From positions 11,468,481 to 11,532,480 of the forward strand of contig CM040448.1 of the NCBI GenBank assembly GCA_022749755.1: DNA of 64,000 nt, in the 5' to 3' direction. Under the pieces are notes generated by a model that was not told where the DNA came from, did not search any database, and worked only from the letters and a program-made list of their open reading frames with translations. The position numbers and the translations under genes were made by a program. The DNA is from Azadirachta indica (lineage: Eukaryota > Streptophyta > Magnoliopsida > Sapindales > Meliaceae). Shown here in pieces: positions 12,091 to 26,071 of the stretch. Within the stretch, counting starts at the first letter, position 1. Every line of letters starts with the position of its first letter.

Positions 12091-14423
12091 TTACATTAAG
12101 ATGCCAGCATCATGATCAGTTTCTGGAACTAACAAATCATCAGAGCTCTCAAACATGAAGGGTGATTCATTTCTTGCTGGGGCAAGAGATGAACAGCACC
12201 CTGGACAAACGAACAGTGGTGGCACAGTTTCAGAATCCTGAATTCCGTGGCATCGGGTGTGCTGCCAAACCTCCAAATGTCACATGCCACCATCCTCTCC
12301 CCATCATCATCTTCAGCTCCACATTCACAGTTCACTATCCAATTGTCATTTCCACCTTCATGTCTCAATTTTGAGTCTGAATCTATCCCGTACCCTCTCA
12401 CCCGAATTTGTGAACCTGACTCCACTGCTCCAAACAGCAATTCTCCATCCTCCATTTCTTCCATCTTCTCAATCTCAGTCACCACCATATTTTCCATAAT
12501 GCAGCAAGTATCCCTCAATGCACTCTGAGCAGCTCGCTTGAGGTCCAGAACAGTGGAGTGCAATGGAACCATTACCAACTCCCCAGGTGTTGAATTTGCT
12601 GTCAACTTAGTTTGTATATCAACAAAACTTGGCATCACTTGGCACGTAAATCTCAGTACCTGGTCCTCTTCATCTTTAACTGGCCACTCCTTTACAAAGT
12701 GTTTGCTGTCAAGAATTGCCTGGGTTGCCAATGCTACCAATTCTGAATCCGGATAATTCAAAAGCACATTCTCGTACATATAAACCACTTCACTGTAAAC
12801 ATCCCCTCCGGGTTCTAAAGGTGCTGATGGAAGAGGCTCGTTGAATGTTTCTGGTTCTGGCTCTAAGACTCCAGAGCCATCACCCAGCTCAGAAATTGTG
12901 TATTCTAATAGTCGAGTGGCTGGATTCACTGCACGATGCACCGTATGACTTCCAACAATTACATTGTTCATTGATTTCAAAACATAATCCAACAACCCTG
13001 TGTCCCCAATGTGCATCCTGGCTGCGTCTCTTACTTCTTGCCTACTCATTCCCCCACGACCCAAGTTCTCTGCTTTTTTCTCTCGTAAGGCATTGACAAT
13101 CACTTCTGCTGCAGATTCTAGTCTTCTTCCAGACCATCTGCTATCCATTTTAGCCATTAAAGCACTGAATCTTCTATAGTTCACAGATTTATCCTTCAAC
13201 ATAGACTTATTCCTCAGTGTCATTCTGGTTGAAGGCTTTGAAGTGAAAGATGTGGTCGCCATCATCGTTTTTCTTTTGTGCAGAAGCACAAGATTTGACA
13301 GTTAACATGAACCTTAGAAGATCTTTTAGTGTGAGCAACTGAGTTTCACTCATATCTCGGTAGCGGCGAAATATTTGCTTCAATCCTCTGCACTGATCCG
13401 TGCCACCGAAATCTTGAATAATATTGTCAAGTTCCAGTGAGCTGAGAATTTCAATTGCTCTGTTGTAATTGTGCTCTCTCACACCAAAGCTTCCATGACA
13501 AAATTTGTAACCCCATCTACCGAACCATGGATGCCCATATGCAACTCCATGGAGCAAGCGAAGATCCATGGACTTCTTCTTCGATGCATCCTCAACAGTG
13601 ATTTTTCTGCCAACATAGGAAAAATGTGCAAGAAAGCAGTAACAAGTGGTTAATGTATGTTAAAATAAAAGGAAATCAATACATAATGGAATTTCAATTA
13701 CCGAGCTCTAAGATTTGTGCAAATACGGTCCCAAAGATCCATGATTTCTCTGCCGCAGAGATGCTTAGAACCTCCTTCAATCCCATTAATGCAGAGCAAA
13801 TGACCAAACCCGTTACAGTGAATTAACCCATGTAAGAGATGGGTCTCGAGATCAAAGACACCATCTTCCAGGGGCTTATTCCAGTCGCCATCAATTGGTA
13901 TTATCCAATGATACTTACGTTTTGACACAAAATGGTTACTCCAACCTAAACATAACATAACCCCAATTTCGGCAGTCAATCAACAAGAAAGCAAAACAAA
14001 CAAGAAAAAGATCCAACTTCTGCAATCAAAGAATGAACAAACTGAATTCAAGAGCGGTTACAGCAACATCAAATTGACAGTTAAACTACCCATATCAGGA
14101 AATGAACGAATTGAGATGAAGAACAAACCGGTGCATCTGCATTGATCACAGTAGGGATGAGGGGAGTGCTTGACGTTCTCTTCGATGGTGTAAAGAGGAA
14201 TAACGAAGCTGCTGTCCTCGTAAGCAAGCAAAGTGGACCAGATGGGCATGCCTTCCACATTGCAGTCTTCTAGATCTCCACATTCGGCGAGAAACAGTCG
14301 GACGTTATCGCGGAAAGCACCGATGGGGCTTATTGGGTTACCGGAGTCCAAAAATGTGTGGAAGCCGAACAGTTTCGGCTTTCTCTTCCGCTTCTTGCTA
14401 GCTTCAAGAATTGAGATTGACAT
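12091..14423 (-). pseudogene. PHD-finger protein, MS1/MMD1 family, with two frameshifts
   Basis: Three exons on the minus strand: 14423-14129, 13945-13702 and 13606-12091, with clean GT/AG borders and matching phases. The product resembles the plant PHD proteins of the MALE STERILITY1/MALE MEIOCYTE DEATH1 group (At1g33420-like), nuclear chromatin readers best known from anther development. Visible are the KPKLFGFHTFL start, HPYCDQCRC, the LHGVAYGHPWFGRWGY block, RRFSALMAKMDSRW, and a C-terminal PHD finger (CECGAEDDDGERMVACDI, then WQHTRCHG ... FVCPGC). Two single-base changes break the frame. One is an extra A in an A-run near 13281. The other is a missing base near 12270 that removes the codon for a zinc-binding Cys after ACDI. 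The rest is so well conserved that either a recent pseudogene or sequencing error is possible. If intact it would be about 660 residues. Confidence 0.8.
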
Positions 14424-14430
14424 TCTTTAA

Positions 14431-16008
14431 CCCCAAATATATTTACTTCCGTTCTTCAAAGTATATATTTTCTCCTTTTAACAGATTCTGGCTCGCATAC
14501 CATATTTGCCCGCTCAATTTCGAACTAGAGCTAACGTGGCAATATTTCTGTTTTACCAGAAGATCTGACGGTTAATGTGTTAGTTGTTTTTCTTTTCAGT
14601 TAACGGCAAAAGCAGTTAAAAGACGCGGCGAGTAGACGACGACTGAGACTACACGAGTTATGAGTTGAAGCCATCAGTTGACTTATTGCACATGATATGA
14701 TATTGGGTCGGGCCCGCATCAAAGACGTTCGTTCAATTAATTAAACGAAGTAATTTCCGAAAAGAGAAAATTCATTGGATACACTGTCATTAATTAGAAT
14801 TAGAAATTAGAACCTTTTCTTTTTCCTTTTTTTTAATTTTTCTTTGATTATTATTAGTAAAATAAAAGTAGGCGTGAGCTTTGGGTTAATACCAATGAAA
14901 TTGGATGATTCTGAGTAATTAAACGTTAGGCTAACTTAGAGTTTATTTTCATATTCATCAAATGAGCTGTTAAAACATAAATTTCATACCTTGTTATGAT
15001 AAATTTTTGTGCAATTGATATAATTTTTTTTTTTTTGTTATGCTATATGTTTTAAATTGATAGGAGCACAAGCCTGAGTGAAAAGGAGGTTATTAAAGTC
15101 TAACCTTCGAACCTTGCTAGCTGAAGTTGGTAAGTTTATTTGTCAATTATAAGAAATGATATCCATTATATGTGGGGCTCACCGTATTTGAATGGATAAA
15201 TTTTTATTCCGGCATAAGGGTAAAATTTCACCCTATTGGTAAATGATACCCACCACATGTGGGACTCATCACATTTGAGTACGAGTAAATTTTTCTTCAT
15301 ACCACATGTGAAACCCTACATATTTAAATATTGGTAGATTTTTTTCCATGTATGAAAGTAAAATATCACACAAATTGGGTGAAGATATCTGAAAAATGAT
15401 ACCCACCATATGTGAAGCCCCCACCACATGTAAAGCCCATCATATTTAAATGTGAATAGATTCTGATATCACAAATTTTTGGTAGATTTCCAATGATAGC
15501 TTGTACATGTATTTAATATTAAAAAAAAAATTGATAAGAGCATGAGCATGAAATTCAATGACTTATGTAAAAATATATGAAGCATGAACTCTTAATTTTT
15601 CTATGATTTTTTAATATTATTTGTTTTGGTAATTTCATTGAATGATCGAAATTTGTTATCTTCACTAAAGGCAAATCTATGCACTGAAACAAACTGACAT
15701 TGGCAAAGCAGATATCTACTCAATATTGTAATAGTTTTAGTAGTTTTAAAACTTATAACCTCGAATTATTTTCGAGTTCAAAAATTAAATTAAATCTTAA
15801 CCAAAGCCAATGGATACAAGAAAGAAAAGAATTTTATTAAAACATTTTAATACTCTTAAAATACAACATTAACATATAAGAGTTTATTTTGCAGGTTACA
15901 CGCATATATACATTTTGAAGAATGAAGAGAAATACAACAGCTGTATTGAGATGCAAATGAAAATTAAGCTTCAAAGATTTTATTTCCCAACAGCCACAAT
16001 TTTCTCAC
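14431..16008. other. Spacer: PHD-gene promoter side and SKOR 3' side
   Basis: It holds the upstream region of the minus-strand PHD gene (left) and the downstream region of the minus-strand potassium channel (right). No gene or RNA was seen. The middle holds a degenerate repeat, entered separately. Confidence 0.55.
15150..15480. repeat. Degenerate short tandem repeats
   Basis: A motif close to AATGATACCCACCACATGTG recurs around 15157, 15243, 15391 and 15421, with related CACATTTGA and GTAAATTTTT pieces between copies. The copies are uneven in spacing and diverged. It may be a relic of a transposon end or an old tandem array; no coding content. Confidence 0.5.
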
Positions 16009-19000
16009 CTAATTTGTTTCTTTGACAAGATAGAGTTTCTGACAATCATTAATCATGTCTACATCAAGAATTTTACCTCCATCTTCCGCTAGTATACAGT
16101 CACCACTTTGAAAATCTAGCTGGTCTGCTGCAATTTTCATAAGCTCTTCGATGTTGTGTGGAACCCATAACACAATTCCATGTCTTCTACTTTCTTTACC
16201 ATCCCACGGGTGGAAAGGGAACACAGTACATTTCCTCGGGTGCTTTTTCTCTGTATTTGTAAACAAAGACTGTTATTAACTTACTTCCACGCATTAAGAC
16301 TGTTGTCCTCTTTCCTACAAGCTTAAGTTTTTGCAGTTGATGTTGTTGCAACACAACATAATATTTTTGCTTCTTAGCAAAATGAATACATTAATCTGAA
16401 GTTCAGGTCCAGAATTGGCCAGAACAAGCTTAAAAGTCGAGAAGATCTAGAGAGAACACTACTCTATAAATCCTCACAGAACGCACATGCAGATATATCA
16501 ATAGGTATAATGACCTTATGCCAACTAACAAACTACTTTTTGCAAATTAATACGATCTTCTGGTTTAAGTGACAAGATCTTTCTTGTAAAACAGGATTGC
16601 AAATTGAGCTATATTACAAAAAATATCTACTGTTAGATTTCTTTATTTTTTATTCTTTAATTAATTTTACTATTTCTAAAAAAAAAAAAAAAACCTAAGT
16701 TGTTGAGCAGCTAGTGCAAAAACTACTTAAGATGTTTTGAGTGGTCTAGAGTTTAGTTAGTATAATGGAGGTTACTCTTAGGTTGTTGGCAATACCAATC
16801 GTGTCTTGAGAGTCATAAGGGAATTCTGACAAGTGGGTAGATTTTGCAGCTTCAAGTAGCTTGATCAAATTCTTGTTTCCACACATCCGTCCTTCATCAA
16901 GAGGGGTGTTCCCCCATCTGCAAAGTTCGAGAATCCAGACAATAATGTAGCCTTCAAACTAATGTAGGATACTAATTAAAAGAGAATGAAAATGTTTTCT
17001 TCAATGACCAAAATTGTACAAGATACAAATAAAACAATGTCATGATGTTAGGCAAAAATTGCTAGGTTGTTTGTATAAAACAACACCACAGAGATCAATG
17101 CACTTTTAGTTAGGCAACACAAAGACTTAATTAACTGCACGAGGCTTTAAATGTTGCATTGAAAACATGAATGTATCCATATCAAACAGGAAAAATAACT
17201 ATTTCTACACTACCTGTCCTTTGAGAAAACACTGGCCCCGGCCTCTAACAGCAACTTTGCCATCAAAGATAATCCCTCTGAAGCAGCGACATGAAGTGGG
17301 GTTCGGTGGTCATAATCTTGGGAATTCGGATCAATGCCATTAGACAAAACTCTTTTAAGGAAGTCTGAATCCCCCTTAGCAACCACCATACATAGAAAAT
17401 TACCAGCATCATCCAAATTCAAGGAGGCCCCTTCTTTAACAAGTAAAGAAGCAACGCCATCATGACCATACTTTATGGCTTCTAGCAAAGGTGTGTTCCC
17501 AAATTTATCTGTAAAACAAATTATCAGCACATGTTACCATGGGATGGCTGACAGATTGAACTTTGCATTGACATAAGTACTATGAAAACTATTGTTCACA
17601 GAGAAAGAGAGAGAAACTGATTTTCGTACTGTTTCTGAAAGAGAATTTCACACAATATGTAGTGCTAGATTTTAAATAAAAAGAAATGCAATCACTGTGA
17701 CAACAGCTAAAGATGCTTCTATGTCCCTAATTCGTTCTAACAACTATTATACATAATACAATTACCTTTAACATTAATGTCTACTCCTTTCTGAATAAGG
17801 AAAAGTGTAATGTCTCCATATCCTCTTGATGCCGCCAGATGCTGTTTAAAAGCAAAGGATCATTTTATACAGAAGCACTAAGATGAAAACTTCCCAGAAT
17901 AGTGGCTCCAGTGTTAACATTATTAAAAATATAAACTCACAACAGTAAAGTAACATGTCTTGCTCACATCAAGGTAGTCCAAAAGCATGTTGCTCATCAC
18001 CAAAGCCCCAACCCCCCAACCCTGTCTTCCCCTTTCTCTAACACATGTGAACGAAAATAGCAATATGGCTTCCGTAACGGGAGAACTGTTCAAGTACAGT
18101 AGAAGGGGAACTTTATTTTGCAATTAAAGCATGGGCACAGTTGACCAAACAGGTAGAGACTCCTCTTTATGCTTTATATTTAATCTGGTATCTGCCATAT
18201 ACTATGCAGAAGAAGCAAATTTTAGAAGTTTAGCATTTCCCTAACCATTTAGAGAAATAATTCCAGGATTTTGTATGATAGGTAGTCAAATATGGGAATT
18301 GTGGTGATTAATTACAGAAACCAAAACGGTGATGAATAGCAATAATATAAGTGAATGAAATGCAAATCCTATTGTTCTATAAAACATCATTGCATCTACT
18401 TTAATTTAAGATAGTACAGTAATAATTATGGACGCAATGACAGGAAGATATCTTTGCACAACTTTTCAATGGCGTACCCTAATATCAGTACTAAGAGCTC
18501 TCAAGTGCAATTAAATTTGACAAAAGAAACAATTTTAGCAAAAGCAACCTACACCAAACATTCCAACACAACTGATTTATGCACCAGGATACTTTAGACA
18601 TATAAAAAAGGTAACTAAAGAAAGGTGCAGAGCTAAATAAGACAACTTATCTCAAAAAATTTATAATCAGACATACCAAGGGTGACCTTCCATCGTAATC
18701 TGTCTTGTTTGGATCAGCACCAGCACGGATCAAGCCTTTCAGCTGATACAGATCCCCATGATAAGCTGCACTATTCACCCTCAAAGCAAGTTCTGATTCA
18801 TGCTTAGCAATGTGAAATGTGATGTCTGACTCCAATTGCTTAAGTCGAAGATTGGATTCTTTCCCCTGACAATTTATGCAATTGTAGCCATTTGACAATC
18901 ATGCATTAACAGTTTTCATAATCAAAATTGACTAACTAAAACAGTTTTCATAATCAAAAGTGACCATGTAAATGTGAGGAGGAAAAGAAAAGGTATACAG

Positions 19001-19893
19001 AAGCTGGAAGTTCCACCAATTACAGCCACAAACCCAAAAGAGAAGGAACTTCATCAAGCAAGACAAACTTCTCAGTTTAGTATATCACCTCTAAGAGGTT
19101 GGTCAAAACTTTCCTCCCATCACAGAAATATATCTCAAGGATATTTGTGAAAGACTGTTTATCAATCCGCAGAAGTCTAACCAGTTCACAAACACGAACT
19201 GTGTAAGGCTGAGGAATGTTGCAAAGAATAGAAATTTCTCCAAATGAACTATTGGGGAGTAGATATGAAACAGTATCTTCTGATCCAACTTCACCTACGC
19301 CAACCTCCTCCTGCACAACAGTAGATTTTGCTAATGTTAAATAACTCTATTTTAAAATATTGGGATTTACTTTCCGCGAGCAACTTAAATATATTAAGAT
19401 AACCATGTATTCAGAGCTAAACAAAATTTTCCTGCTAATTAACTTGTAAAAGTCACCATACCACATTCTTGGCACCTTCACCTCATAGGGGCAGTGCAGA
19501 GATGTAACATGTCATTTCTAGTTTGAACCTACTAGTGATATAATATTTATTGTGCTACACATGTGAAATATACAGTACTCATAATCCTAAAAATATCAAC
19601 TTGAGTAGGATTCTACATAAACATTCTTTCCTCTTGTCTTTCTTACTCCTTTATCATGGTTTCTGTTTTCTGTGTGACGCAGAGGTCTATGATTTGATCT
19701 TTACAGTGAGGGAAATAACATGGTACGAGATCAATATTTCCCCTTGTGCCCAGTACAGCTGTTTCATTTTCTTAATTTTTAATTTAAATTTTTACTTTTT
19801 TAAATCTTGAAGTGCTGATGAGTCCATGAGGTACAGCCACTCAACCAAAGCACCAATATGTTTTACAACCATTTTAACATTAGTATATTAACA

Positions 19894-19924
<31 letters not shown>

Positions 19925-22900
19925 TTGTATATATACAAGTCTTTTTTGTACTCTAGAAGTATTGGTTGGCCAGTATTTGTATGACCATTTTAACATATAT
20001 AAGTGTATGTGTTTTCATTTTCAAAAATCAGAAGTCTTCGGTAGTCAATACCACTGAGGTGAAAAACCAACAGAAAAGGAGAAGAGAAAAACATAGATAT
20101 TGATTAGATTATTGGTAAATTATTTGATTGGGCAGCAAGGCGATACACCGAAAAGTGTCATCCAACCTTAAGAATATAAACATAATCATAGTGTGCTTTT
20201 AAAAAAAAAAGAGAAAAACAAGAAAAAGAAATTAAAAAAAATTAATCTAAATGATCGACATTGAAAACAATAAGGTAAGATCATACCAGCACACCATGAC
20301 AAACAAAGTAAAGTTGATCTACTACATTTCCTTGTTCCATTATCACTTCTCCAGGGAGAAAAAATTCCTCATGGAGTCTAATAACCTGCAAGACAAACGA
20401 ATAAGAAAAGGGTACTTTAAAATCCATTGTTTTCATTTTCAGATAGTATTTAAGTAAGAAGATGGCAGGGAATTCTATTGTGCATGACTAGCATCACACC
20501 AACCCTATTGAGTATATGACACCACTTCACAAAAACCAATATCATAGGCCATAATATTAGAGGTAGCCTTTTCAATTAACTCGTGTTGGAGCCAAACATT
20601 GGCGTGAGTATCCTTGCCAAATAAAATTCAATGTTTATGGTAAAAGCTGTGAAATCTATTTGTAGAATGCTTCACATGTTTTAGGGGAGTGTTGGGATAT
20701 TGGGCCTAAGATGAGAGGGGTATCAAGCATTCTCCCAACAAAATATTGCCAAGTCATATTGAATCCATCACCCCAGCCCATTTCCGTGCAACACAACACA
20801 AAATAAATAGGTAAAACCAACACTGATACCACATGGCTATCAAAGAGTGAAATGAACTTTGCAAGCCAAACCTGATGCTATTTAATAATCCATGACTAGA
20901 ATGGACTTTGTACAAACACATGCAACTGCAGGGGCTTTACTTTAGATGGAACTTAATTAGCATCTAGTATACAATGGCGAAGACGTGGCTTACAATCTGA
21001 TTAACGAACTCTGAAGAGCATCCCTTGAAAAGAGAAACCTTCTCAATACATGGCATGTATAAAGTTTGTGAAATCTGAAAGGAAAAAGGAAAGCAAAAAG
21101 GTGAGAGAAATTGAATGAATGTGGTAAGCTCAAAAAAGTTGGATAGGATAAAAACTATGTTTGTCAATTAACTAAGATGAATAACTGAAAACAGTAATAG
21201 ATACTATATAACATAACATTTGTTTCGAAGAAGCCGTCTTCTTCCTTCGATCTTTTTCTTCTTAAAAGAAGTAAACGAACAAGGGAAGAAAAACATGAAG
21301 TGTTTATTCTCATTGATCACCGATGTATTACCTTAGCACGAATGGAGATTGGGATATCTTGAAGGACAGCAGCCTCAGTGTAGCTACTTTCATACTGTAA
21401 CCGCACATGGCCTTTGATCTGATCACGAATGTCCCTCCCAAGTCTATTTCTGTTCATATATTTAATGAGATCTGTCATTTTATCCCTAAACTTTTCTGTC
21501 TTTGACCCTTTTACAATCAATGCCGTCATGTTACCGATCAAGTAAGCTCCAAGAATCATGTCAAAGGAAACATAAATCATTATGAATATCATTTCCCTCA
21601 GGTTGACCGCATGTATATCTCCATAGCCTGTGGTGGAAAGAGTTCACTTATAAGGCAATGCTCAAAACATCCAGTTCTCAGAGCATATGAAAACTGGCAT
21701 GCTATTGCTTTACAGATAATCTATACAGTGCTGTCATTACTTCCAGTCATGTTTGAATAAATAAGTTTTTCACAGATTGAAAGAGACTACAGTACTTCTC
21801 TGTCAAGTCTACTTTTGCTATCAGAATCTTGTATTAGTTATGATACCAAGGGCCCCAATTAATGTCCCAAAATATGATTGACTGTCTGCCATTTCATTGT
21901 AAATAAAAAATTAAGTGTTTCTCTCAGATAATCTAAAGCTATTTTCCATTTAACAATTTGGTTTTGTTTTCATTAAAATGCTGTTCTTAGCGTCCTTAGT
22001 TTTGTAATTTGACAAGATTTAAACTGTTTTATGACCAAGGAAAGAAGTATGAAACCACAACGCTTGCAATAATATTTAAGTACACTGTAAGTTAAAAAGG
22101 CAACTTACCAACAGTGGCCATGGTTACAATGGCAAAATACATAGATGTAGTATATCGTGTCCAGATGTCAATCTCTCTGAAATGTGAATAACTATAGTCA
22201 CCCAGCTTTAAACTTCCAATCCACGTGTACCCCTCTTTTTCAGGAGGCAGAGTAGTAGCCAAATAGTAAAAGATGCAAGCCGCCGTATGTGTGCAGTAGA
22301 GTTCAACAGCAATAAGTTTTACAATCCTGGTAAACAGATAATTGATTCGTATATCCTTCTCCATCTTCTGGAAAAACTCAATGACTTTGCGTGCTCGATA
22401 TAACCTAATCCACAAAAGGTACCTGACTTCTTCTTTTCTTCCACAAGCCTGCAGGGAAATAATTCCGAAATGTTTCTAAAAAGAGCAACAAGAATACATT
22501 TACAACTCCAAATAATCACTATAGAATCAAATTTGGGTATTATCCTATATTTCATTTTCTATTTCTCAGACATTCTGACGCAAAAAAACTCATTATCATC
22601 TTATAAGACTGGTTTACTATTTATTTTCTTCATAATCTTCACAAAATGCTAAATTTTTGTAGGACAAAAGGTCCATGCAGACAATCTATTGTTGTGTCAC
22701 ATTGCATTAAACGCGCTAGCAAAAACTACATACGGATTGACAACACAAATGAGAAACATAAACTCATTCTACCAAATATTGATATCAAGAAAAATATAAT
22801 CATTAAAAGAATACCTTGTAAATAACATCCCAAGGCATGCAACTAAGTAAGTCAATGATAAAACTTGATTTCAAGTACCTGCAAATCAACGAGGAGGGCG

Positions 22901-24636
22901 GGAAACGGCATCAGTGCAACAGAAGAAAAACAAATAAATAATAAATGGCTGAGCCTGAGCTCCAATACCAAAAGGATAATGTAGCGATTGTGATTGAGAC
23001 CAACAGAGAACAAAAAATTGGGGAGAAGAAAAGGACTAACCGGAGAGCAATTGGTGTGCGCTTATAGATCATACGGTAGGTCTGGCTATCTCTGTAAGCA
23101 AGGAAAAAATTCAAGATAATGTCAAGAAGGAAAGCTATCTGTCCTGCAATGTCCAATATAAAGAGGTTCTCTGGCAGTCCTCTGAAGAAGGCAAACTCCA
23201 TTGGTGTGAAGAAAGAAGAATACAGTGCCCATATCAGTATGAATTTTGTCCATGCCCGATACCACCTGCATTCTTTTAATTCGTTTAGTTTCGTTATATA
23301 TAAAAAAGGTAAAATAAAATAAAAATAAGTTTTTATTATTACTAGTCGAACATGGTCACGATTCACTCTTGGCCTGCTTTAGAAATTCGTATTGATAACA
23401 TAGCTCTCAAAATTTATCGTCACACCAGATCAAGACCAACAAAAATAATTATTAAAATGATTTAAGATTGTATTTGGATTTAATTTTAAAATTAATATAC
23501 ATAATAATTAATAATCTTTAATCATAAATTAAAATACTTCGATTTTAAATATATTATTACATAAGTGTTTGCTAGGTTTGGAGATATATTAATGTTTTTA
23601 AGTTGAGATGTAATTTTTAAGTTTCTATATTTAATTTATTAATTAAAGAAATCATTTTAAAATAAGCAATACTATTTGGTTTAAATTCAACTAACTGTTT
23701 CTTTAAAATTTAAGCTATTTTAATAAAATTTCAACTGTTATATTGAAAAAAAAATTTTCAACTGTTTTATTAAAATAATATGGTAATTGATTGGTATCAT
23801 TTTTTCTCGTTACAAAACCGATGTAGTAAACATTCTTATATGAATTTCAGTAAAAATTTAAATTTAATAAATAAATATTAAAAAAAAAAAAAAAAAAATT
23901 CTTAACTTTCGTTTGCGTTAAGAAAAATCTAAAAGTTACAATGGTAGATTTCGTAATTTGGTCACAACGTGCGATTAACGACATTAGAATATTGGGAGAT
24001 TTTTAATAATAATTAAATAAAAAATTTTAATTTTTTAAAATAAATATTATTTAAAATATGTTTTAAAAATAATTTATTTTAACTAAAATATTTTCATAAA
24101 AAATTTTAAAAATAATTAACGTACATTTTTAATAAGCATATTTTTGTTTAAATAAATTCAAGTGAATTATTTTTATAATAAATTTTAAATAATAAATATT
24201 ACTAAAATTTCAGCTTATATAACGAGTATTTTGATTAAATTTCTCTATTATATTAGATTGAAGAAGCAATGTAATGTAGGCGCAGAAGTGAGAAAACGGA
24301 GCGGACCAATGAAAAATGGACACGTGTAGGGGAGTGGCGGGAACGACGGGGTTGTGTCAGCTCAAATTACTATTCAAAATGTTTGGCGTCCAGTTACAGA
24401 AAGGATCATCGGGAAGAGAGAAGAGCAGACCTGTTATCGGGATGAATGACGAAGCCTTTGGAGAGGTGTTTGATTCCGGTGAAAACAGATTGACTGCTTG
24501 AATGAAGAAGCCCAAACTGATTCGCGATCAGATTGAATCTGCTCGCACGCGAAGATCTTAGCCTTTCTCTCAAATCCTCCACCTCGTATTCTTCTTCTCC
24601 ATCCGAAAATTCCTTCTTCGCAATGTCGTCTCCCAT
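16009..24636 (-). CDS. SKOR: Outward-rectifying Shaker K+ channel (SKOR/GORK type)
   Basis: Thirteen exons on the minus strand: 24636-24431, 23265-23041, 22878-22815, 22448-22109, 21627-21332, 21074-20994, 20385-20287, 19310-19089, 18865-18677, 17841-17766, 17508-17214, 16917-16776 and 16248-16009. All phases agree and give 824 residues, close to the roughly 830 known for SKOR. The membrane core runs from WYRAWTKFILIW (S1) through the Arg-rich S4 (LLWIRLYRARKVI, about 176-188). The pore has the K+ selectivity motif TVGYGD near 277-282, split by an intron. After S6 come the cyclic-nucleotide-binding-like domain (about 395-510), ankyrin repeats (about 535-740) and the C-terminal KHA domain (from about 748). 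Family knowledge: these plasma-membrane channels release K+, either from root stele to xylem (SKOR) or from guard cells (GORK); sequence alone does not decide between them. No defect is visible. The start has a good ACAATGG context. Confidence 0.95.
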
Positions 24637-24639
24637 TGT

Positions 24640-26037
24640 TCGGAAGAATATCCAATCCAGACGAGAGATTCGTCAACTGAAGACAAAAATGGAAGTTAAA
24701 AGACTCCAACTGTAAATAACACTTTTTTGCCTTTCTCCTTTCTATAGGAATCACGAGAAAAACGACGTGTAGATATCGAAATGACGTTGAAAGAACAGAC
24801 AGTTAGCTGAAAATTTTGAGAAACAAGTAGAGGAGAGCAGAGCAAACCAGAACTTGGTCCTTGCGTTGCGTTGCGGCTTCGTCAAATTTATACACAAAAA
24901 ACTGACGTAAGTTTATCTAATCGATGGCGATGATGCTACTAATTATCTAATAGCAAGCGCATTAACTAAGCAAAAAGGCTGCTAGTGCTAACTACAACGA
25001 TCTTATTATATTTGCGATTGCAGCTTATTATTAATTAATATCATGAATAAGCTTATATTAATAATATTAATACCCACGTTATAGACACAAATGGTAGTCA
25101 AATGCGAGTTTCTAAATCTCATCCATGTTTGCAAGTTAAGATGATAAGATTACAGCTTGTAAAGAACTTCTGCAAAACCATAGCCAATGGATTTTTTTAT
25201 TTAAAAAAAAAAACAACAAATAATAATAATAATAATAAAAATGATTATGGACAAATAAAAATAAGAGGCCTTTGTTCTTTGGTCGTGATAGTTGGCAAGT
25301 ACAAGTGGCTCTGATTTTCAACAATAGCAATTAAAAAAGTGGTGATACGTCACAGCAGCCCAAACCCACGGCTTGTGAATGGTCTGGCAAGTTGGCAGAG
25401 GTGAACGACTCAGAATTTCCGTTGGTTTATTTTATTTTTAATTAAATAATAAAATATATACATTTATTACGATAAATGCTGATATTGCTTATTAATTGTG
25501 GTTGAAAATTTAGCACCCTTTCATTTGATATATGCATGTATGTATCTCTGTCTCTATATATATATGTATATATATATGCGCCAAAAAAATCAATTTTGTG
25601 TTATTTTCATATTACAAAAAAATTAAAAATAAAAATCAATAAATGAAGAACAAATAATTTAATACCTAAAATTAAAATGTTTACCTAATCTTATTTGTTT
25701 AACTTTGTTCTTTTCTAAAATAACGATAAATTAAATTAGCAAAACACTGTAAAAAGTTAGAAAAAAAATGGTAGTGATAAGAAAAGACATGGTGAGAGAA
25801 AATAATAGTTAATATGAAAGCTAAAAAAGAAATTGTTATGTTGGATTACTTGTTTGAAAATTCTTTTGTCTCTCTCTCTTATAGATTAAATTAGAATCGT
25901 CTACAAATTTTAAAAAAAGTAAAAATGTTTTGATCGGAACTTAAATTTAATTTATTTTAAAATAAAACATAATTTTACAATGTAAATTTTTGTTATTGGA
26001 AACTTGAGTCGCACCTCTGTTATTGTTTATTGACATA

Positions 26038-26071
<34 letters not shown>

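Noticed and set aside
12162..12756. Several plus-strand open frames of 70-93 codons across this region
   Set aside because: They are antisense shadows of the PHD-finger exon, which shows clear conserved motifs on the minus strand.
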